Positions 1 through 9,091 of a stretch of DNA of 64,000 bases are shown here, one piece after another. A model generated the notes under the pieces. The model made no database searches. It was not told where the DNA came from and saw only the letters and a program-made list of their open reading frames with translations. Positions within the stretch are counted from its first letter, which is position 1; each line of letters begins with the position of its first letter. This DNA is from Paraburkholderia azotifigens (GTDB taxonomy: Bacteria > Pseudomonadota > Gammaproteobacteria > Burkholderiales > Burkholderiaceae): contig NZ_VOQS01000005.1 of assembly GCF_007995085.1 (NCBI RefSeq), forward strand, positions 1,054,001-1,118,000, read 5' to 3'. A program made the translations under genes and the position numbers.

Positions 1-459
1 CTTGGCGAGACTGCCTCGCTGTATGTCCGGCAAGGCGATCAGCGACTCGTCCTGTTTCGCGTCGAACCTGCGCGCGCCGTGCGCGTGTCCATCCGGATCG
101 GCGAAGAATTTCCGATCGACAAGGGCGCGTCCGGCAAGGTGCTCCTCGCGTTCACCGATACTCACGACGCGCGATGGGACACCGTGCGCGCACGGTTGTG
201 GGCGGTCTCGCACGGGGAGCGCGATCCTGAGACAGCGTCCGCATCGGTGCCCGTATTCAGCGCGACGGGCGAACTGGTCGGCGCGTTAACGCTATCAGGG
301 CCGAAGGCCCGGTTCGACATGGCATCGACCTTCACCGTCGCGCTGACCGCGCTGCTCGAAGCGGCAAGGCGCGCGACCGTGACGTTGGGCGGCAATGGCG
401 CGCGCTTCGATGCAAGTATCGAGACGATGAAGCGAGAGGGGTTTCGGAGCGGCGAATAG
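1..459 (+). CDS. IclR-family transcriptional regulator, C-terminal part (5' truncated by window edge)
   Basis: The reading frame is open from base 1, so only the last 152 or so residues are present. They match the IclR effector-binding domain: a strand carrying a VLFRVEP-like segment, then the typical IDKGASGKVLLAF helix start, and near the end an ALTLSGPKARF-like segment that closes the ligand pocket. The DNA-binding winged helix lies outside the window. These regulators usually control aromatic or other carbon catabolism. The neighbouring MFS transporter is convergent, so no target can be assigned from position. The family is clear; the ligand is unknown. Confidence 0.85.
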   Translation, partial: LGETASLYVRQGDQRLVLFRVEPARAVRVSIRIGEEFPIDKGASGKVLLAFTDTHDARWDTVRARLWAVSHGERDPETASASVPVFSATGELVGALTLSGPKARFDMASTFTVALTALLEAARRATVTLGGNGARFDASIETMKREGFRSGE

Positions 460-522
460 GTGAATTGGGGGGAACGGCCGGACTCGCGTCTCCCGATCGG
501 CTGCGGCCCTGCCCGGCATTGC

Positions 523-551
523 GTCGGGCGACGAGGCTAACGTCGCCCGAC
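523..551. terminator. Perfect 10-bp inverted repeat between convergent genes (possible bidirectional terminator)
   Basis: GTCGGGCGAC at 523-532 and GTCGCCCGAC at 542-551 form a 10-bp stem with a 9-nt loop, between the convergent IclR and MFS genes. No T-tract follows on either strand, so intrinsic termination is only a guess. Confidence 0.35.
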
Positions 552-592
552 TGACAACCACGAAAGTTCTGCGAACCAGTCCCTGCGCGGCG

Positions 593-1906
593 TTATGCGC
601 GCTCGTGGCTAAAGTTGCCGTCACGCGATCCGGCCTGGCCGTCTGTATGCACAGCGGGATCACGCGAAGTCTCGTGCAAATCGGTACCACTCGTCTCGGG
701 CAGGAACACAGCCGCACAGAACGCCACGCCGTAAGCGCACAGCGCGCATGTTCCCATCGCCGTACCGAGCGGCAGGTTCGCTGCCAGCAACCCAACCGTC
801 GCCGGAACGACCGAGCCGAAACCGCGGCCACCGCCGAGGCAAAATCCCTGACCACTCGCGCGTATGTTGCTCGGAAACAATTCGGCAAACGTCGGAAGCA
901 TGCCGGACGCCAAAGCGCCCTGGAATGCGCCCAGGAAAAAGCTGAGCACCACGGTCACGCTTGCGCCGATCGGCGCGAGCAGATAGATGGCCACGTTGCC
1001 CGCCTGCAGCACGAGGAACGTCATGAACGCAGGCCGGCGGCCAACACGGTCCGACAACCAGCCGTACAGAAGCGGGCCCACCAGCGAGCCGAGGATGTTG
1101 CAGGCCAGATAACCCGCGCTCGATCCAACGGAAAGATGCAGCGCTGTGCGCAGATAGGTCGGCAGCCACGTGATCATCACGTACGCGCCACCGAAGATGC
1201 CTGTCCCCATGATCACCGCCGCCAACGTGCGGCGCAGGTGAGCGCGCGCGAAGATCTCCCAGAACGGGGTTGCCTTGACGCCGTCGCTGCGCGCCGCCTT
1301 CGCCTCGGCATACACGCCCGACTCGGGCACGAGACGGCGAACGAAGAAGACAAGCCCGGCAGGCACGACGCCGAGCGCAAAGAACACGCGCCAGCCGAAT
1401 TGCTCGGGAAACATCGAAGCGATCACAGGCAGCAACGCAACCGAGATGGCATAGCCAAGCGCGTAGCCGCTTTGTACCGCGGCTGCGACGCGGCCGCGAA
1501 CCGCAGGCCGGATGACTTCGCTGATCAGCACGCCGCCGACAGCGGCCTCGCCGCCGTAGCCCAGGCCTTGCAGGAACCGGATGCCGAACAGCACCGGAAA
1601 GGAGTCGGCGAATGCGGCAGCGATGGTGGAAACGGCGACCCACAAAATCGTGAATTGCAGGATCCGCACGCGCCCGATCTTGTCGGCGAGGATGCCGGCG
1701 CCCCAGCCGCCGATCGCCGTTCCCAGCAGAGCCGCCGTGGCGAGGTAACCCACCTGAGGATGCGTCAGGCCGAGCGTCGCAATAAGCGCCGGGATGACGA
1801 GTGAAAAAATGGTGGCGTCCATCGAATCCAGGCCGAAGCCGGCAAAGCATGCCCAGAACGTGCGGCGTTCGACAGACGTGAGACTAGAGTACCAACCCAG
1901 ACGCAT
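593..1906 (-). CDS. MFS transporter (metabolite:H+ symporter type)
   Basis: This is a 437-residue integral membrane protein with 12 predicted hydrophobic segments. It has the MFS signature after TM2 (GILADKIGRVRIL) and its echo between TM7 and TM8 (GWLSDRVGRRP). The N-terminal region containing GFGLDSMDATIFSL, and the GGEAAVGG segment in TM4/5, resemble sugar/aromatic-acid symporters of the AAHS and related groups. It probably takes up an organic acid or aromatic compound by proton symport; the substrate is not readable. The C-terminal tail of about 30 residues is hydrophilic. The gene is divergent from the alpha/beta hydrolase at 2332 across a 425-bp gap. Confidence 0.85.
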   Translation of the reverse strand: MRLGWYSSLTSVERRTFWACFAGFGLDSMDATIFSLVIPALIATLGLTHPQVGYLATAALLGTAIGGWGAGILADKIGRVRILQFTILWVAVSTIAAAFADSFPVLFGIRFLQGLGYGGEAAVGGVLISEVIRPAVRGRVAAAVQSGYALGYAISVALLPVIASMFPEQFGWRVFFALGVVPAGLVFFVRRLVPESGVYAEAKAARSDGVKATPFWEIFARAHLRRTLAAVIMGTGIFGGAYVMITWLPTYLRTALHLSVGSSAGYLACNILGSLVGPLLYGWLSDRVGRRPAFMTFLVLQAGNVAIYLLAPIGASVTVVLSFFLGAFQGALASGMLPTFAELFPSNIRASGQGFCLGGGRGFGSVVPATVGLLAANLPLGTAMGTCALCAYGVAFCAAVFLPETSGTDLHETSRDPAVHTDGQAGSRDGNFSHERA

Positions 1907-2331
1907 CCTGTTCCTCTTGATCCAGTTGAATGCAAAGTCGCGACAGCCGGCGGCAATGCGTCGAACCGTCTGTCGGGACGCAAGCTATCGAAATTGAAGG
2001 CTGCCCCGAAAGGTCGGGTTAACCATATGAAATGGCGCGAGTCGCTCCGGCGAGGGAGCGCTTTCTCACAACCGGGCGATTGGAATTCATCGGCGTTGCT
2101 GGCTGTTGAAGGCTCACGGCGTGATATTCCTGACGGTGCCGCATCACCCGCTTCGATGCTTTTATTTGAGCGACGCGATAAACAGATTAGATAGCAAAGA
2201 CTCAAGTTCGAAACCTGACCGGGCGTCGACGCGGGACTTGCACTGCGAATTGCAAAGCCCCCTCGTAGACTTGTTCATGCCCGCGTGTGCGGATCATTCG
2301 CTCGCGATGTTCATTTCCAAAGGGTGTTCCA
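1907..2331. other. 425-bp divergent intergenic region
   Basis: This separates the leftward MFS gene from the rightward exported hydrolase. Short frames exist on both strands, but they show no family resemblance and have poor start signals. The region probably holds both promoters. I see no clear operator or terminator. Confidence 0.4.
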
Positions 2332-3309
2332 TTGCTCAAGTCCTGGATTCTCGCTTCATGGGCCGCATGCCTGGGCATGGCGATGACGACGCCATCGCAG
2401 GCGGCATCCGCAACGGCCAATGCCGGCACGACGGATACGCCCGTCTACTATCGGACCGTGAAGGTAGACGGGTTGTCGATCTTCTACCGCGAAGCAGGCC
2501 CGCGCGATGCGCCGACGATCCTGTTGCTGCACGGCTTTCCCTCTTCGTCGCGGATGTACGATCCGCTGCTGTCGCGCCTGTCCGATTCGTACCATCTGGT
2601 CGCGCCCGACTATCCGGGTTTCGGCCACAGCGATGCGCCTGCCGCAAAAGACTTTGCCTATACGTTCGACCATCTCGCCGAGGTCACCGATCACTTCACG
2701 CAAGCGTTGGGACTTAAACATTACGTGCTGTTCGTGCAGGACTATGGCGGACCGATCGGCATGCGTCTCGCCGTTCAGCATCCGGGGCGTATCGACGCAT
2801 TGATCGTTCAGAATGCGGTGTCGCATGAAGACGGACTCGGGCCGCTATGGGACACGCGGCGCAGATTCTGGAAAGACCGCGTATCGAATGAAGCGGCGCT
2901 GCGCGAGAACTTTCTTTCTCTCGCTTCGGCCCGCCAGCGGCATGTCGGCGCGAACCCTCACCCCGAAACGATCAACCCCGACCTGTGGACCGACGAATTC
3001 GCTTTCCTGAGCCGTCCGGGGCAAGCGGAGATCCAAACCGATCTGTTCTACTCATATCAAACGAACGTCGCGAGCTATCCGAACTGGCAGGCATGGCTGA
3101 GGAAGCATCAACCGGCGACGCTCATCGTTTGGGGCAAATACGATCCTTCTTTTCAGGTCGCGGAAGTGGCGGCTTATCAACGCGATTTGCCCAACGCGGA
3201 AGTGCATGTTCTCGATGCCGGCCACTTTGCACTCGATGAAAAACCCGGCGAAATAGCGGGGATCATGCGCAGCTTCCTTGGGCGCGTGACGCATGGCGCG
3301 ACGCAATGA
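2332..3309 (+). CDS. Exported alpha/beta hydrolase of the epoxide hydrolase / haloalkane dehalogenase type
   Basis: I chose the TTG at 2332 because an AAAGGG ribosome site lies just upstream and the product then begins with a clean signal peptide (cleavage near residue 24, after PSQA). A GTG at 2287 would add 15 non-signal residues. The 325-residue product has the oxyanion motif HGFP (67-70), a nucleophile elbow VQDYGG with Asp137 in place of the usual Ser, and a catalytic His near 298 (DAGHFALDE). The Asp nucleophile with a following Tyr-Gly-Gly points to epoxide hydrolase or dehalogenase chemistry rather than an esterase. Periplasmic location is inferred. The substrate is unknown. Confidence 0.82.
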   Translation: MLKSWILASWAACLGMAMTTPSQAASATANAGTTDTPVYYRTVKVDGLSIFYREAGPRDAPTILLLHGFPSSSRMYDPLLSRLSDSYHLVAPDYPGFGHSDAPAAKDFAYTFDHLAEVTDHFTQALGLKHYVLFVQDYGGPIGMRLAVQHPGRIDALIVQNAVSHEDGLGPLWDTRRRFWKDRVSNEAALRENFLSLASARQRHVGANPHPETINPDLWTDEFAFLSRPGQAEIQTDLFYSYQTNVASYPNWQAWLRKHQPATLIVWGKYDPSFQVAEVAAYQRDLPNAEVHVLDAGHFALDEKPGEIAGIMRSFLGRVTHGATQ

Positions 3310-3468
3310 GCCCACGCGGCACGCCGATTGCTAAACAGCTTGATTTCCGGCCCCTTGATTTTCGGCCCTCTTCGCGACAGAAAGCGGGCGGCGCGCCTCA
3401 TCCTTGAACAGGTTCGTCGTCCCGGTTCATACTATTTCGTCTAACGATGAGATGACCGACCGAACGCC

Positions 3469-4665
3469 GTGGCAACCACTTTCACCTCCACCCTGCGCCC
3501 TGCGGGCGCGCTCTTTTTGCTCATCGGCACGCTGCTGACGGGCGCGGGATACGGCGCCACGTTTCTCCTTTCAATGCGCTTCCGGACCATCGGCGGTAAT
3601 GAATTCGACACGGGCATCGCGCTCGCGGGCGGCGTGTTTGGAACCTTCGTCGGTGTGACGATGGTCCGCTCGCTGGCACCGCGCATCGGGACGGCGCGCA
3701 TGAGCGCGCTCGCTGCACTATGCGTCGGCATCGGCATTGCGGGTTTTTCGCCGGCCGTTCGCGACAGCTCGCTGGAAGTGCTTGCCGGATTTCTTCTCGG
3801 TCTCGGTTGGGGCGCGTTCTACGTTGCAGCGCCGCTGGCGTTATCGGAGCGAACCGATAGCGCGAATCGCGGTATCTGGTTTCTACGCTTCGGGACATTC
3901 CAGATGGCGGGAATCGGCGGATGCCCGGCACTCGCCGCCTACGCGATCCACTTTCTGCACTGGTCCGTCAACGGCGCGCTTGGTGTGATAGCAGGCCTGT
4001 GCGCGATCGCTGCCGTTCTGCTGGAGATGTTTGGCCGCCTCTCGCCGCATTCGCCCGCTGAGGTACTGAAAGAGCGATGGCTCGGCGACCTCGGCGCGAT
4101 CGCGCGCACGCAGGCCGTCTATCCGATTCTGATGATCGCGCTCGGCGCATGCGTCTTCTCGGGCATCATGACGTTCCAGATGTCTCTGGTTCAAGGCACG
4201 CGTGCCCAGGCGAGCACGTTCTTCAGCCTCTATACGTTGACCGTCGTCTCGATGCGCTGGCTGCTCGCACGGCTCGTTGCCAACGTCTCCACCGAAACCG
4301 CGACCAAAGTTCTGCTCGTCGTAATGGTGCTCGGCATTGCATCGATGTTCGCGGTGCCTTATCACGTGTTCTTCCAGGTATCGGCGGCGGTGCTGTTCGG
4401 AACGGGCTACGGGCTGGTTTATCCCGTGATGCAGACACAGCTTGTCAACGACTCCGACGTCGCGCATCACAATGCCGTTCTGACGTGGTTCGTCACCGCG
4501 TACTTCATCGGCGCATTTGGCTTTCCGACGGTCGGAGGCTGGTTGTTGATCCACAGCGGCAAAGGCGCGCTACTGACCGCCATCTCGGCGTGCGCGATGG
4601 CGGCGTTGTTGCTGGCGTTCGTGCGCGACAAACGACGCATCGCGGCGCTGACGCTCAAGGCGTAA
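3469..4665 (+). CDS. MFS transporter
   Basis: This 398-residue membrane protein of about 12 segments starts at a GTG. It shows MFS architecture with an LLTGAGYGATFLL first helix and a long cytoplasmic linker near residues 185-205, but a degenerate loop signature after TM2. It resembles the broad group of drug or metabolite exporters; I cannot assign a substrate. It follows the exported hydrolase by about 160 bp on the same strand and precedes the small exported protein by 43 bp, so it may be cotranscribed with either. Confidence 0.8.
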   Translation: MATTFTSTLRPAGALFLLIGTLLTGAGYGATFLLSMRFRTIGGNEFDTGIALAGGVFGTFVGVTMVRSLAPRIGTARMSALAALCVGIGIAGFSPAVRDSSLEVLAGFLLGLGWGAFYVAAPLALSERTDSANRGIWFLRFGTFQMAGIGGCPALAAYAIHFLHWSVNGALGVIAGLCAIAAVLLEMFGRLSPHSPAEVLKERWLGDLGAIARTQAVYPILMIALGACVFSGIMTFQMSLVQGTRAQASTFFSLYTLTVVSMRWLLARLVANVSTETATKVLLVVMVLGIASMFAVPYHVFFQVSAAVLFGTGYGLVYPVMQTQLVNDSDVAHHNAVLTWFVTAYFIGAFGFPTVGGWLLIHSGKGALLTAISACAMAALLLAFVRDKRRIAALTLKA

Positions 4666-4708
4666 TCCGACGATGGCAGGACTCGCCGCCATGAGAGGGA
4701 GCACGACA

Positions 4709-5290
4709 ATGAAGATCCGCTATTTTCTTGCGGCAGCCGTTGCCGCCATGATGACGGGAGCGGCTTTAGCCCAGCCGCAGACATCCGTGCAGGTCGAGAA
4801 AGGCAACGGCAGCACGACTGTGACGGGCACGGCTACCGTGGTTGCAACGGTGGTCGCGATCGATCCCGCGACGCGGACCGTCACGCTAAAGAACAAAGAT
4901 GGCCGGACGGAAGAACTGAAGGCGGGCGAGCAGGTGCGCAACTTCGATCAGCTGAAGATCGGCGATGTCGTCACCACCGAGTACCACGAGGCGAGATCTT
5001 TGAGTCTCAGGAAGACGAGCGGCCCGAGGTCTTCGAAGGAGCGGCAGATCTTGCTGCCGGCTGCGTCCGGGGCTAAGCCTGGTGGCACGATTCGACGCGA
5101 GGTGACGATCGTGGGCGATGTCGTTGCCATCGATGCCAACGGGAAACACATTACGGTAAGAGGCCCGCAGGGCAAGGAGAATGTGCTCGTCGATCCCGAG
5201 CAGTTGAAGGATATTCGGGTGGGCGATCAAGTGGAGGTTGTGCGCTCTGAAGGCGTCGCTATTTCTGTTTCCCCAGGGGTGGGGAATTAG
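4709..5290 (+). CDS. Small exported protein of unknown function
   Basis: This 193-residue product has a signal peptide (MKIRYFLAAAVAAMM, cleavage near residue 25 after ALA-Q). The ATG at 4709 is preferred over the in-frame ATG at 4673 because it puts the signal sequence at the N-terminus and follows GAGAGGGA-like bases. The mature part contains two similar beta-rich units (GTATVVATVVAIDPATRTVTLK and GDVVAIDANGKHITV), each followed by a charged segment and an IGDVV or VGDQV turn. This suggests a duplicated OB- or barrel-like fold. It is probably periplasmic. I do not recognise a function. Confidence 0.75.
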   Translation: MKIRYFLAAAVAAMMTGAALAQPQTSVQVEKGNGSTTVTGTATVVATVVAIDPATRTVTLKNKDGRTEELKAGEQVRNFDQLKIGDVVTTEYHEARSLSLRKTSGPRSSKERQILLPAASGAKPGGTIRREVTIVGDVVAIDANGKHITVRGPQGKENVLVDPEQLKDIRVGDQVEVVRSEGVAISVSPGVGN

Positions 5291-5560
5291 TGTTTTTTGT
5301 TTTTTGGTTTGCTTGCGTTGCCCCTGTGCGGGGCGGCACCTACCCTCTTTGCCGCCGCAAAGAAAGTCGGCAAAGAAAGCGGGCTAACACCGCCAACCCT
5401 TGACCTTTACCCACGGGCCCCGCGCGACAGCGGTGAATGCACGCGGCCCTGGTTGTCGACTCGCCGACGATTCGCGAAGTCCGACACGCGGATGGGGCGT
5501 CACTGTAAGAAAATCCGGAAAATGAGGCTTCGCTCCGGCAGGCGGTTCCGCTCCGGATCG
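5291..5560 (+). repeat. Probable dispersed intergenic repeat of the Burkholderiaceae
   Basis: Right after the stop codon at 5290 is a TTTTTTG-rich segment, then a GTGCGGGGCGGCACC-type palindrome (near 5325-5342) and paired CTTTGCCG / CGGCAAAG blocks. From memory, near-identical segments recur downstream of many genes in Paraburkholderia genomes; I could not run a search. It may act as a terminator-like 3' element. The right boundary is uncertain. A frame of 179 codons across it is not credible as a gene. Confidence 0.5.
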
Positions 5561-5875
5561 GCCATGTTATGCATGGCCCCGCTGTCGATACAAAGTCAGC
5601 TCAGGCTTGGCGGCCTGATTGACACGACCAGCACGGCGACGCGTAGGCCGATTCGGACTTCACAAATACTGTCCGCTTACCAACCTGAAGCGAACAGATC
5701 GAACAACTCGCTCCATTCGTCGAAGCGGGCTTCAATCGTCATAGCGACAGAGCGAAGACGCCGCCACGCTCGACGGCATGCAGTAACGCATCGCGCAGCG
5801 CCGCCGCGCCACTTGCGTACAGATCGCGCGTGGTGAGCCTTTACGAAGAATGGCGCGAATAGCTACACCAGAAAC
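5561..5875. other. Gene-poor stretch with no recognisable gene
   Basis: Short frames in both directions end here (one on the plus strand stops at 5862), but none has a usable start or a family match. It may be decayed coding sequence. I see no intact feature. Confidence 0.3.
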
Positions 5876-5911
5876 GACAAAGCCCGCATTGCGCGGGCTC
5901 TCATTTTGTCC
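5876..5911 (+). terminator. Rho-independent-like hairpin
   Basis: The stem AGCCCGC / GCGGGCT (5881-5887 and 5892-5898) has a 4-nt loop and is flanked by A-rich sequence on the left and TCTCATTTTG on the right. It would terminate rightward transcription from the repeat region before the type VI island. No intact gene ends immediately upstream. Confidence 0.5.
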
Positions 5912-6137
5912 AGGCTCAAGTTTGGACCATCTGAATCATTCGCAATATCGGCCCACAAACGGCATTGGTCAACATTCGTTGTCCAGAAGAATTATTCTTT
6001 TCGGTGAAATAGAAAAACGTCATTAGAGACAAATCACCACCCAATTTCGAAGTTTTCTTATAGCGCAATTTCTCCGGTTCAGCGAAATTCAACCGTTCGG
6101 ACATATCCGGGGGCGAAGTGGAAGAGGATAACAATTA
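5912..6137. promoter_or_regulatory. AT-richer leader region upstream of the VgrG island
   Basis: These 226 bp are visibly richer in A and T than the flanks and carry no convincing gene. They presumably contain the promoter of the vgrG island. I cannot fix -35 and -10 boxes with confidence. Confidence 0.35.
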
Positions 6138-6269
6138 ATGAACGAGAGACGAAACAGATACGTGCATCATGCATATCCGCTCTGTGCAGGCGGGCCGCGT
6201 AATGGGAGCGTACCCGTTGCCTGTACCGGGCGCAAAATCGCGTGCCCTACCACGCTTCAGAAGGCGTGA
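6138..6269 (+). CDS. Possible small ORF (43 aa) in front of vgrG
   Basis: An ATG at 6138 is preceded by a good ribosome site (AGAGGA at 6122-6127). The frame encodes 43 residues with two Cys in the C-terminal half. Its stop (6267-6269) lies 8 bp before the vgrG ATG, a spacing compatible with translational coupling. I know no family for it. It could equally be a leader peptide or chance. It is too short to judge by codon use. Confidence 0.3.
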   Translation: MNERRNRYVHHAYPLCAGGPRNGSVPVACTGRKIACPTTLQKA

Positions 6270-6277
6270 GGTCTGTC

Positions 6278-9079
6278 ATGGAACCGTGGACACTCCAGTC
6301 CTACACCATCACGCTTGAATGCCCCGCCCTGCCCGAAATCGTCGGCTACGGGCCGCGCGGCAAGGAAATCCGTGAGCAGATGCTCACTGTCCGAAGCCTG
6401 AAAGGTCGCGAGGCACTAGGCGAAAGCTTTCGCTACACGATTCTTGCACAGGTCGAGAACGCGGATTTCCTGCGCGACCCTGACGACGCCGCACAGGTCG
6501 ATCTTGAACATATCCTGCACTCCAACGCGACGATTGCCATACAGGGAACCGGCATCGGCACACCCGATCCCGGCATGCGCGGTTCGCCGCCCAGGACGAA
6601 CATCGGTGCCGATATCCGCTATATCAACGGCGAGATTACGGCCGCAAGTATCAAATGCGTGGACGATCGTGCGGCAGTTTATGAGTTTGTCCTTGAGCCC
6701 TTTATATGGTGCGCAAAGATGAACCGCGAACGGCGGATATTCAAGGATCAGAACGTCCAGGAGGTCATTTCCAGAGTTTTCCGCGACTACCAAGGAACGA
6801 TCGAATGGCGGATCGGCGGGCCGTGGAGCGGCCGCCTGGATTATCCCAAACGTGAGTACATGCGGCAGGAAGGCGAATGCGACTGGGATTTCGCCATGCG
6901 CCTCATGGAAGAATGGGGGCTGGTCTGCTGGTTTGAACACCGGAAAGGCTTTCACTCGCTGGTTATCTCGGACACGATGGGCGGTTTTCACCCGCACGGG
7001 ATCGCATATAAAACACTGCGCTATCACACGGGCAGCCGCATTGACGAAGAGCACATCAGCGAGCTTGAGATCGTGTACGCAAGCACGGTCGGCAAGGTCA
7101 CCGTGGGCGACCATAGCTATATGCACCCGCGTTTGAACAAAAACCTTGTGCCCAACCGTGAGACTTGCGAAAGCAATAGCGAAACAGCGCTGAGTGAGAT
7201 CGAAATTTACGACCGCGCTGAATTCACCCAGGCATCGTCTCACCGGGAACCAACGCCCGAGGAACTACGCGACGAGGGCCAGCACTTTGCACGCGTAAAG
7301 CTTGAGGCGGAACGCTGCAAGGGTGTTCGCGCGCGTGGTAAAGGACATTTACGTGCGCTACAGGCAGGCCGCACGTTCGACCTCATCCAGTATCCCCAGA
7401 ACAAGGCGAACGGCGAGTATCTCGTGCTGTCGTGCGATCTGGAAATAACCGAAGTCGGTGCATCATCGGGCACATGGCGCACCTATTCGGTGGACACGTC
7501 GTTCGAACTGATGCCCGCTGGTGAGTATTACCGGATGCCCCAGGTGACCCACAAACCGCGAATTGACGGTTTCGAACTCGCCGTTATTGTCGCCCCCCAT
7601 GAGCATGAAACATGGATCGACTACCGGCATTGCCTGCTGATCCAGTTCGAGTGGGATCGCGACGGTGATTATGAAGGCGGTACGTCGATCTGGGTCCGCG
7701 TCGTGTCGCAATGGCAGGGTGACGAAATGGGCACCATCGCGCCGGGCCGTGCCGGGCAGATGGTCGTTGTCTCGCACGTCAACGGCGATCCGGACCGGCC
7801 CATCGTGGCGGGCTTTGTCGTGGACAAGTTTAACCGGCCGCCGTTCCAGCTTCCTCACAATCAGGCGCTTTACGGAACGCGCATCAAAAGCCTTGGATAT
7901 GGTCGGGAGTCGGCACATTCGGTGCTGGATGCGACGCCCGGCCGGATACAGGCGCAGATCGCCAGCGACCACGGCAAATCGAGTTTGAGCCTAGGCTATA
8001 ACACCCGCATTGATGGCAACAAGGGCTTGCAGGATGCGCGCGGCGAAGGCTATGAACTACGTACCGATCTGTGGGGCGTGCTGCGCGCGGCAAAAGGGAT
8101 GCTACTCACGACCGTTGCGCGGCCCATTGCAACAGGCAAGGCCAGGGACATGGCCGAGACCGTCGCGCAACTCACCCGGGCCCGCGCGCAACACGAGGAC
8201 ATGGCGAAGCTTGCGCAGCAGCATCAGGCGCAATCGGTAGACGTGAACCAGCACGATGCGACCCAAACGATCAAGACACAGAATGACGCGATCAAGGGTG
8301 ATGCGAAATCTGACGACGCTCCATCGCCGGAAATGACGCGTCCCGATCTGCTTCTATCAAGCAGTGCAGGCATTGCGACCACTACAGCCGATAGCACACA
8401 TCAGGCAAGCCACAAGGACCATGCGATAACGGCAGGCCGCGACGTGAGTGTATCGACGGGCCGTTCGTTTCTTGCATCGGTACGCGGCGCCGTCTCGATG
8501 TTTGCTTACCAGCTTGGCGTGAGACTGATTGCAGCGAAAGGCAAGGTCGAGATACAGGCGCAAAGCGATCAAATGGCACTCGCCGCGTTGAAGGACATCA
8601 CCATCAGCAGCGTCAATGGACAGATCGTCATCAACGCATCGAAGGGCGTCTGGATTGGTTCAGGTGGTTCATATACCCACATCACCGGCGACGGAATTAC
8701 CAACGGCTCGCCGGGACCGATCCTTGAAAAGACGCCGTCGTGGGACAAACCTGGTGCATCGGCCATCCGTGCCCCGCTACCCGCGCTTCCGCTTGCGCCG
8801 CTCGCACAAGAACAGGCCGCCTTCTACTCGCAAACGTTCGACGTCAGTACCGTTGCGGAGAACTACGGCATAGGGCCGGCAATCGCTAGCCAGCCCTATC
8901 GCGTGTATCTGCCGGACGGCACGATCCAGCAGCAAGGCATGTTGACCAAAGGCTCCACCCTGACCGTCAATACATCGACGCCAACCAAAGTCAGATGCGA
9001 AATTGGCGCGGGCGACTGGGGTATCGCCGAGGACGCATACGACCGTGACGAGTTCGATGGCGCTAAGGCGATCGCCTGA
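6278..9079 (+). CDS. vgrG: Type VI secretion spike protein VgrG
   Basis: This 933-residue protein forms the trimeric puncture tip of the type VI system. The N-terminal 400 or so residues are the gp27-like part (TLQSYTITL, then a LVCWFEH segment typical of VgrG). A gp5-like OB domain follows (QFEWDRDGDYEGGTSIWVRV, then GQMVVVSHVNGDPDRPIVAG). After that comes a DUF2345-type segment with needle-like repeats (DVSVSTGRSFLASV, KGKVEIQAQSDQM) to about residue 810. A further tail of about 120 residues may load cargo. I start at ATG 6278 (MEPWTLQ); a GTG at 6242 would add 12 residues. It heads an effector/immunity/PAAR island. No other type VI structural genes are in the window, so it is an orphan spike locus. 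Confidence 0.95.
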   Translation: MEPWTLQSYTITLECPALPEIVGYGPRGKEIREQMLTVRSLKGREALGESFRYTILAQVENADFLRDPDDAAQVDLEHILHSNATIAIQGTGIGTPDPGMRGSPPRTNIGADIRYINGEITAASIKCVDDRAAVYEFVLEPFIWCAKMNRERRIFKDQNVQEVISRVFRDYQGTIEWRIGGPWSGRLDYPKREYMRQEGECDWDFAMRLMEEWGLVCWFEHRKGFHSLVISDTMGGFHPHGIAYKTLRYHTGSRIDEEHISELEIVYASTVGKVTVGDHSYMHPRLNKNLVPNRETCESNSETALSEIEIYDRAEFTQASSHREPTPEELRDEGQHFARVKLEAERCKGVRARGKGHLRALQAGRTFDLIQYPQNKANGEYLVLSCDLEITEVGASSGTWRTYSVDTSFELMPAGEYYRMPQVTHKPRIDGFELAVIVAPHEHETWIDYRHCLLIQFEWDRDGDYEGGTSIWVRVVSQWQGDEMGTIAPGRAGQMVVVSHVNGDPDRPIVAGFVVDKFNRPPFQLPHNQALYGTRIKSLGYGRESAHSVLDATPGRIQAQIASDHGKSSLSLGYNTRIDGNKGLQDARGEGYELRTDLWGVLRAAKGMLLTTVARPIATGKARDMAETVAQLTRARAQHEDMAKLAQQHQAQSVDVNQHDATQTIKTQNDAIKGDAKSDDAPSPEMTRPDLLLSSSAGIATTTADSTHQASHKDHAITAGRDVSVSTGRSFLASVRGAVSMFAYQLGVRLIAAKGKVEIQAQSDQMALAALKDITISSVNGQIVINASKGVWIGSGGSYTHITGDGITNGSPGPILEKTPSWDKPGASAIRAPLPALPLAPLAQEQAAFYSQTFDVSTVAENYGIGPAIASQPYRVYLPDGTIQQQGMLTKGSTLTVNTSTPTKVRCEIGAGDWGIAEDAYDRDEFDGAKAIA

Positions 9080-9091
9080 ACGGTCGCTGGA

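Noticed and set aside
605..1804. Long plus-strand frame of 399 codons opposite the first MFS gene
   Set aside because: It lies antisense to a clear transporter, is Arg/His/Gln-rich without family resemblance, and is a usual by-product of high GC.
5297..5836. 179-codon frame after the small exported protein
   Set aside because: It crosses the dispersed repeat and lacks plausible codon use and homology. Treated as repeat and gene-poor sequence.
5916..6134. 72-codon minus-strand frame upstream of vgrG
   Set aside because: No ribosome site and no recognisable features; it is in the AT-rich leader of vgrG.
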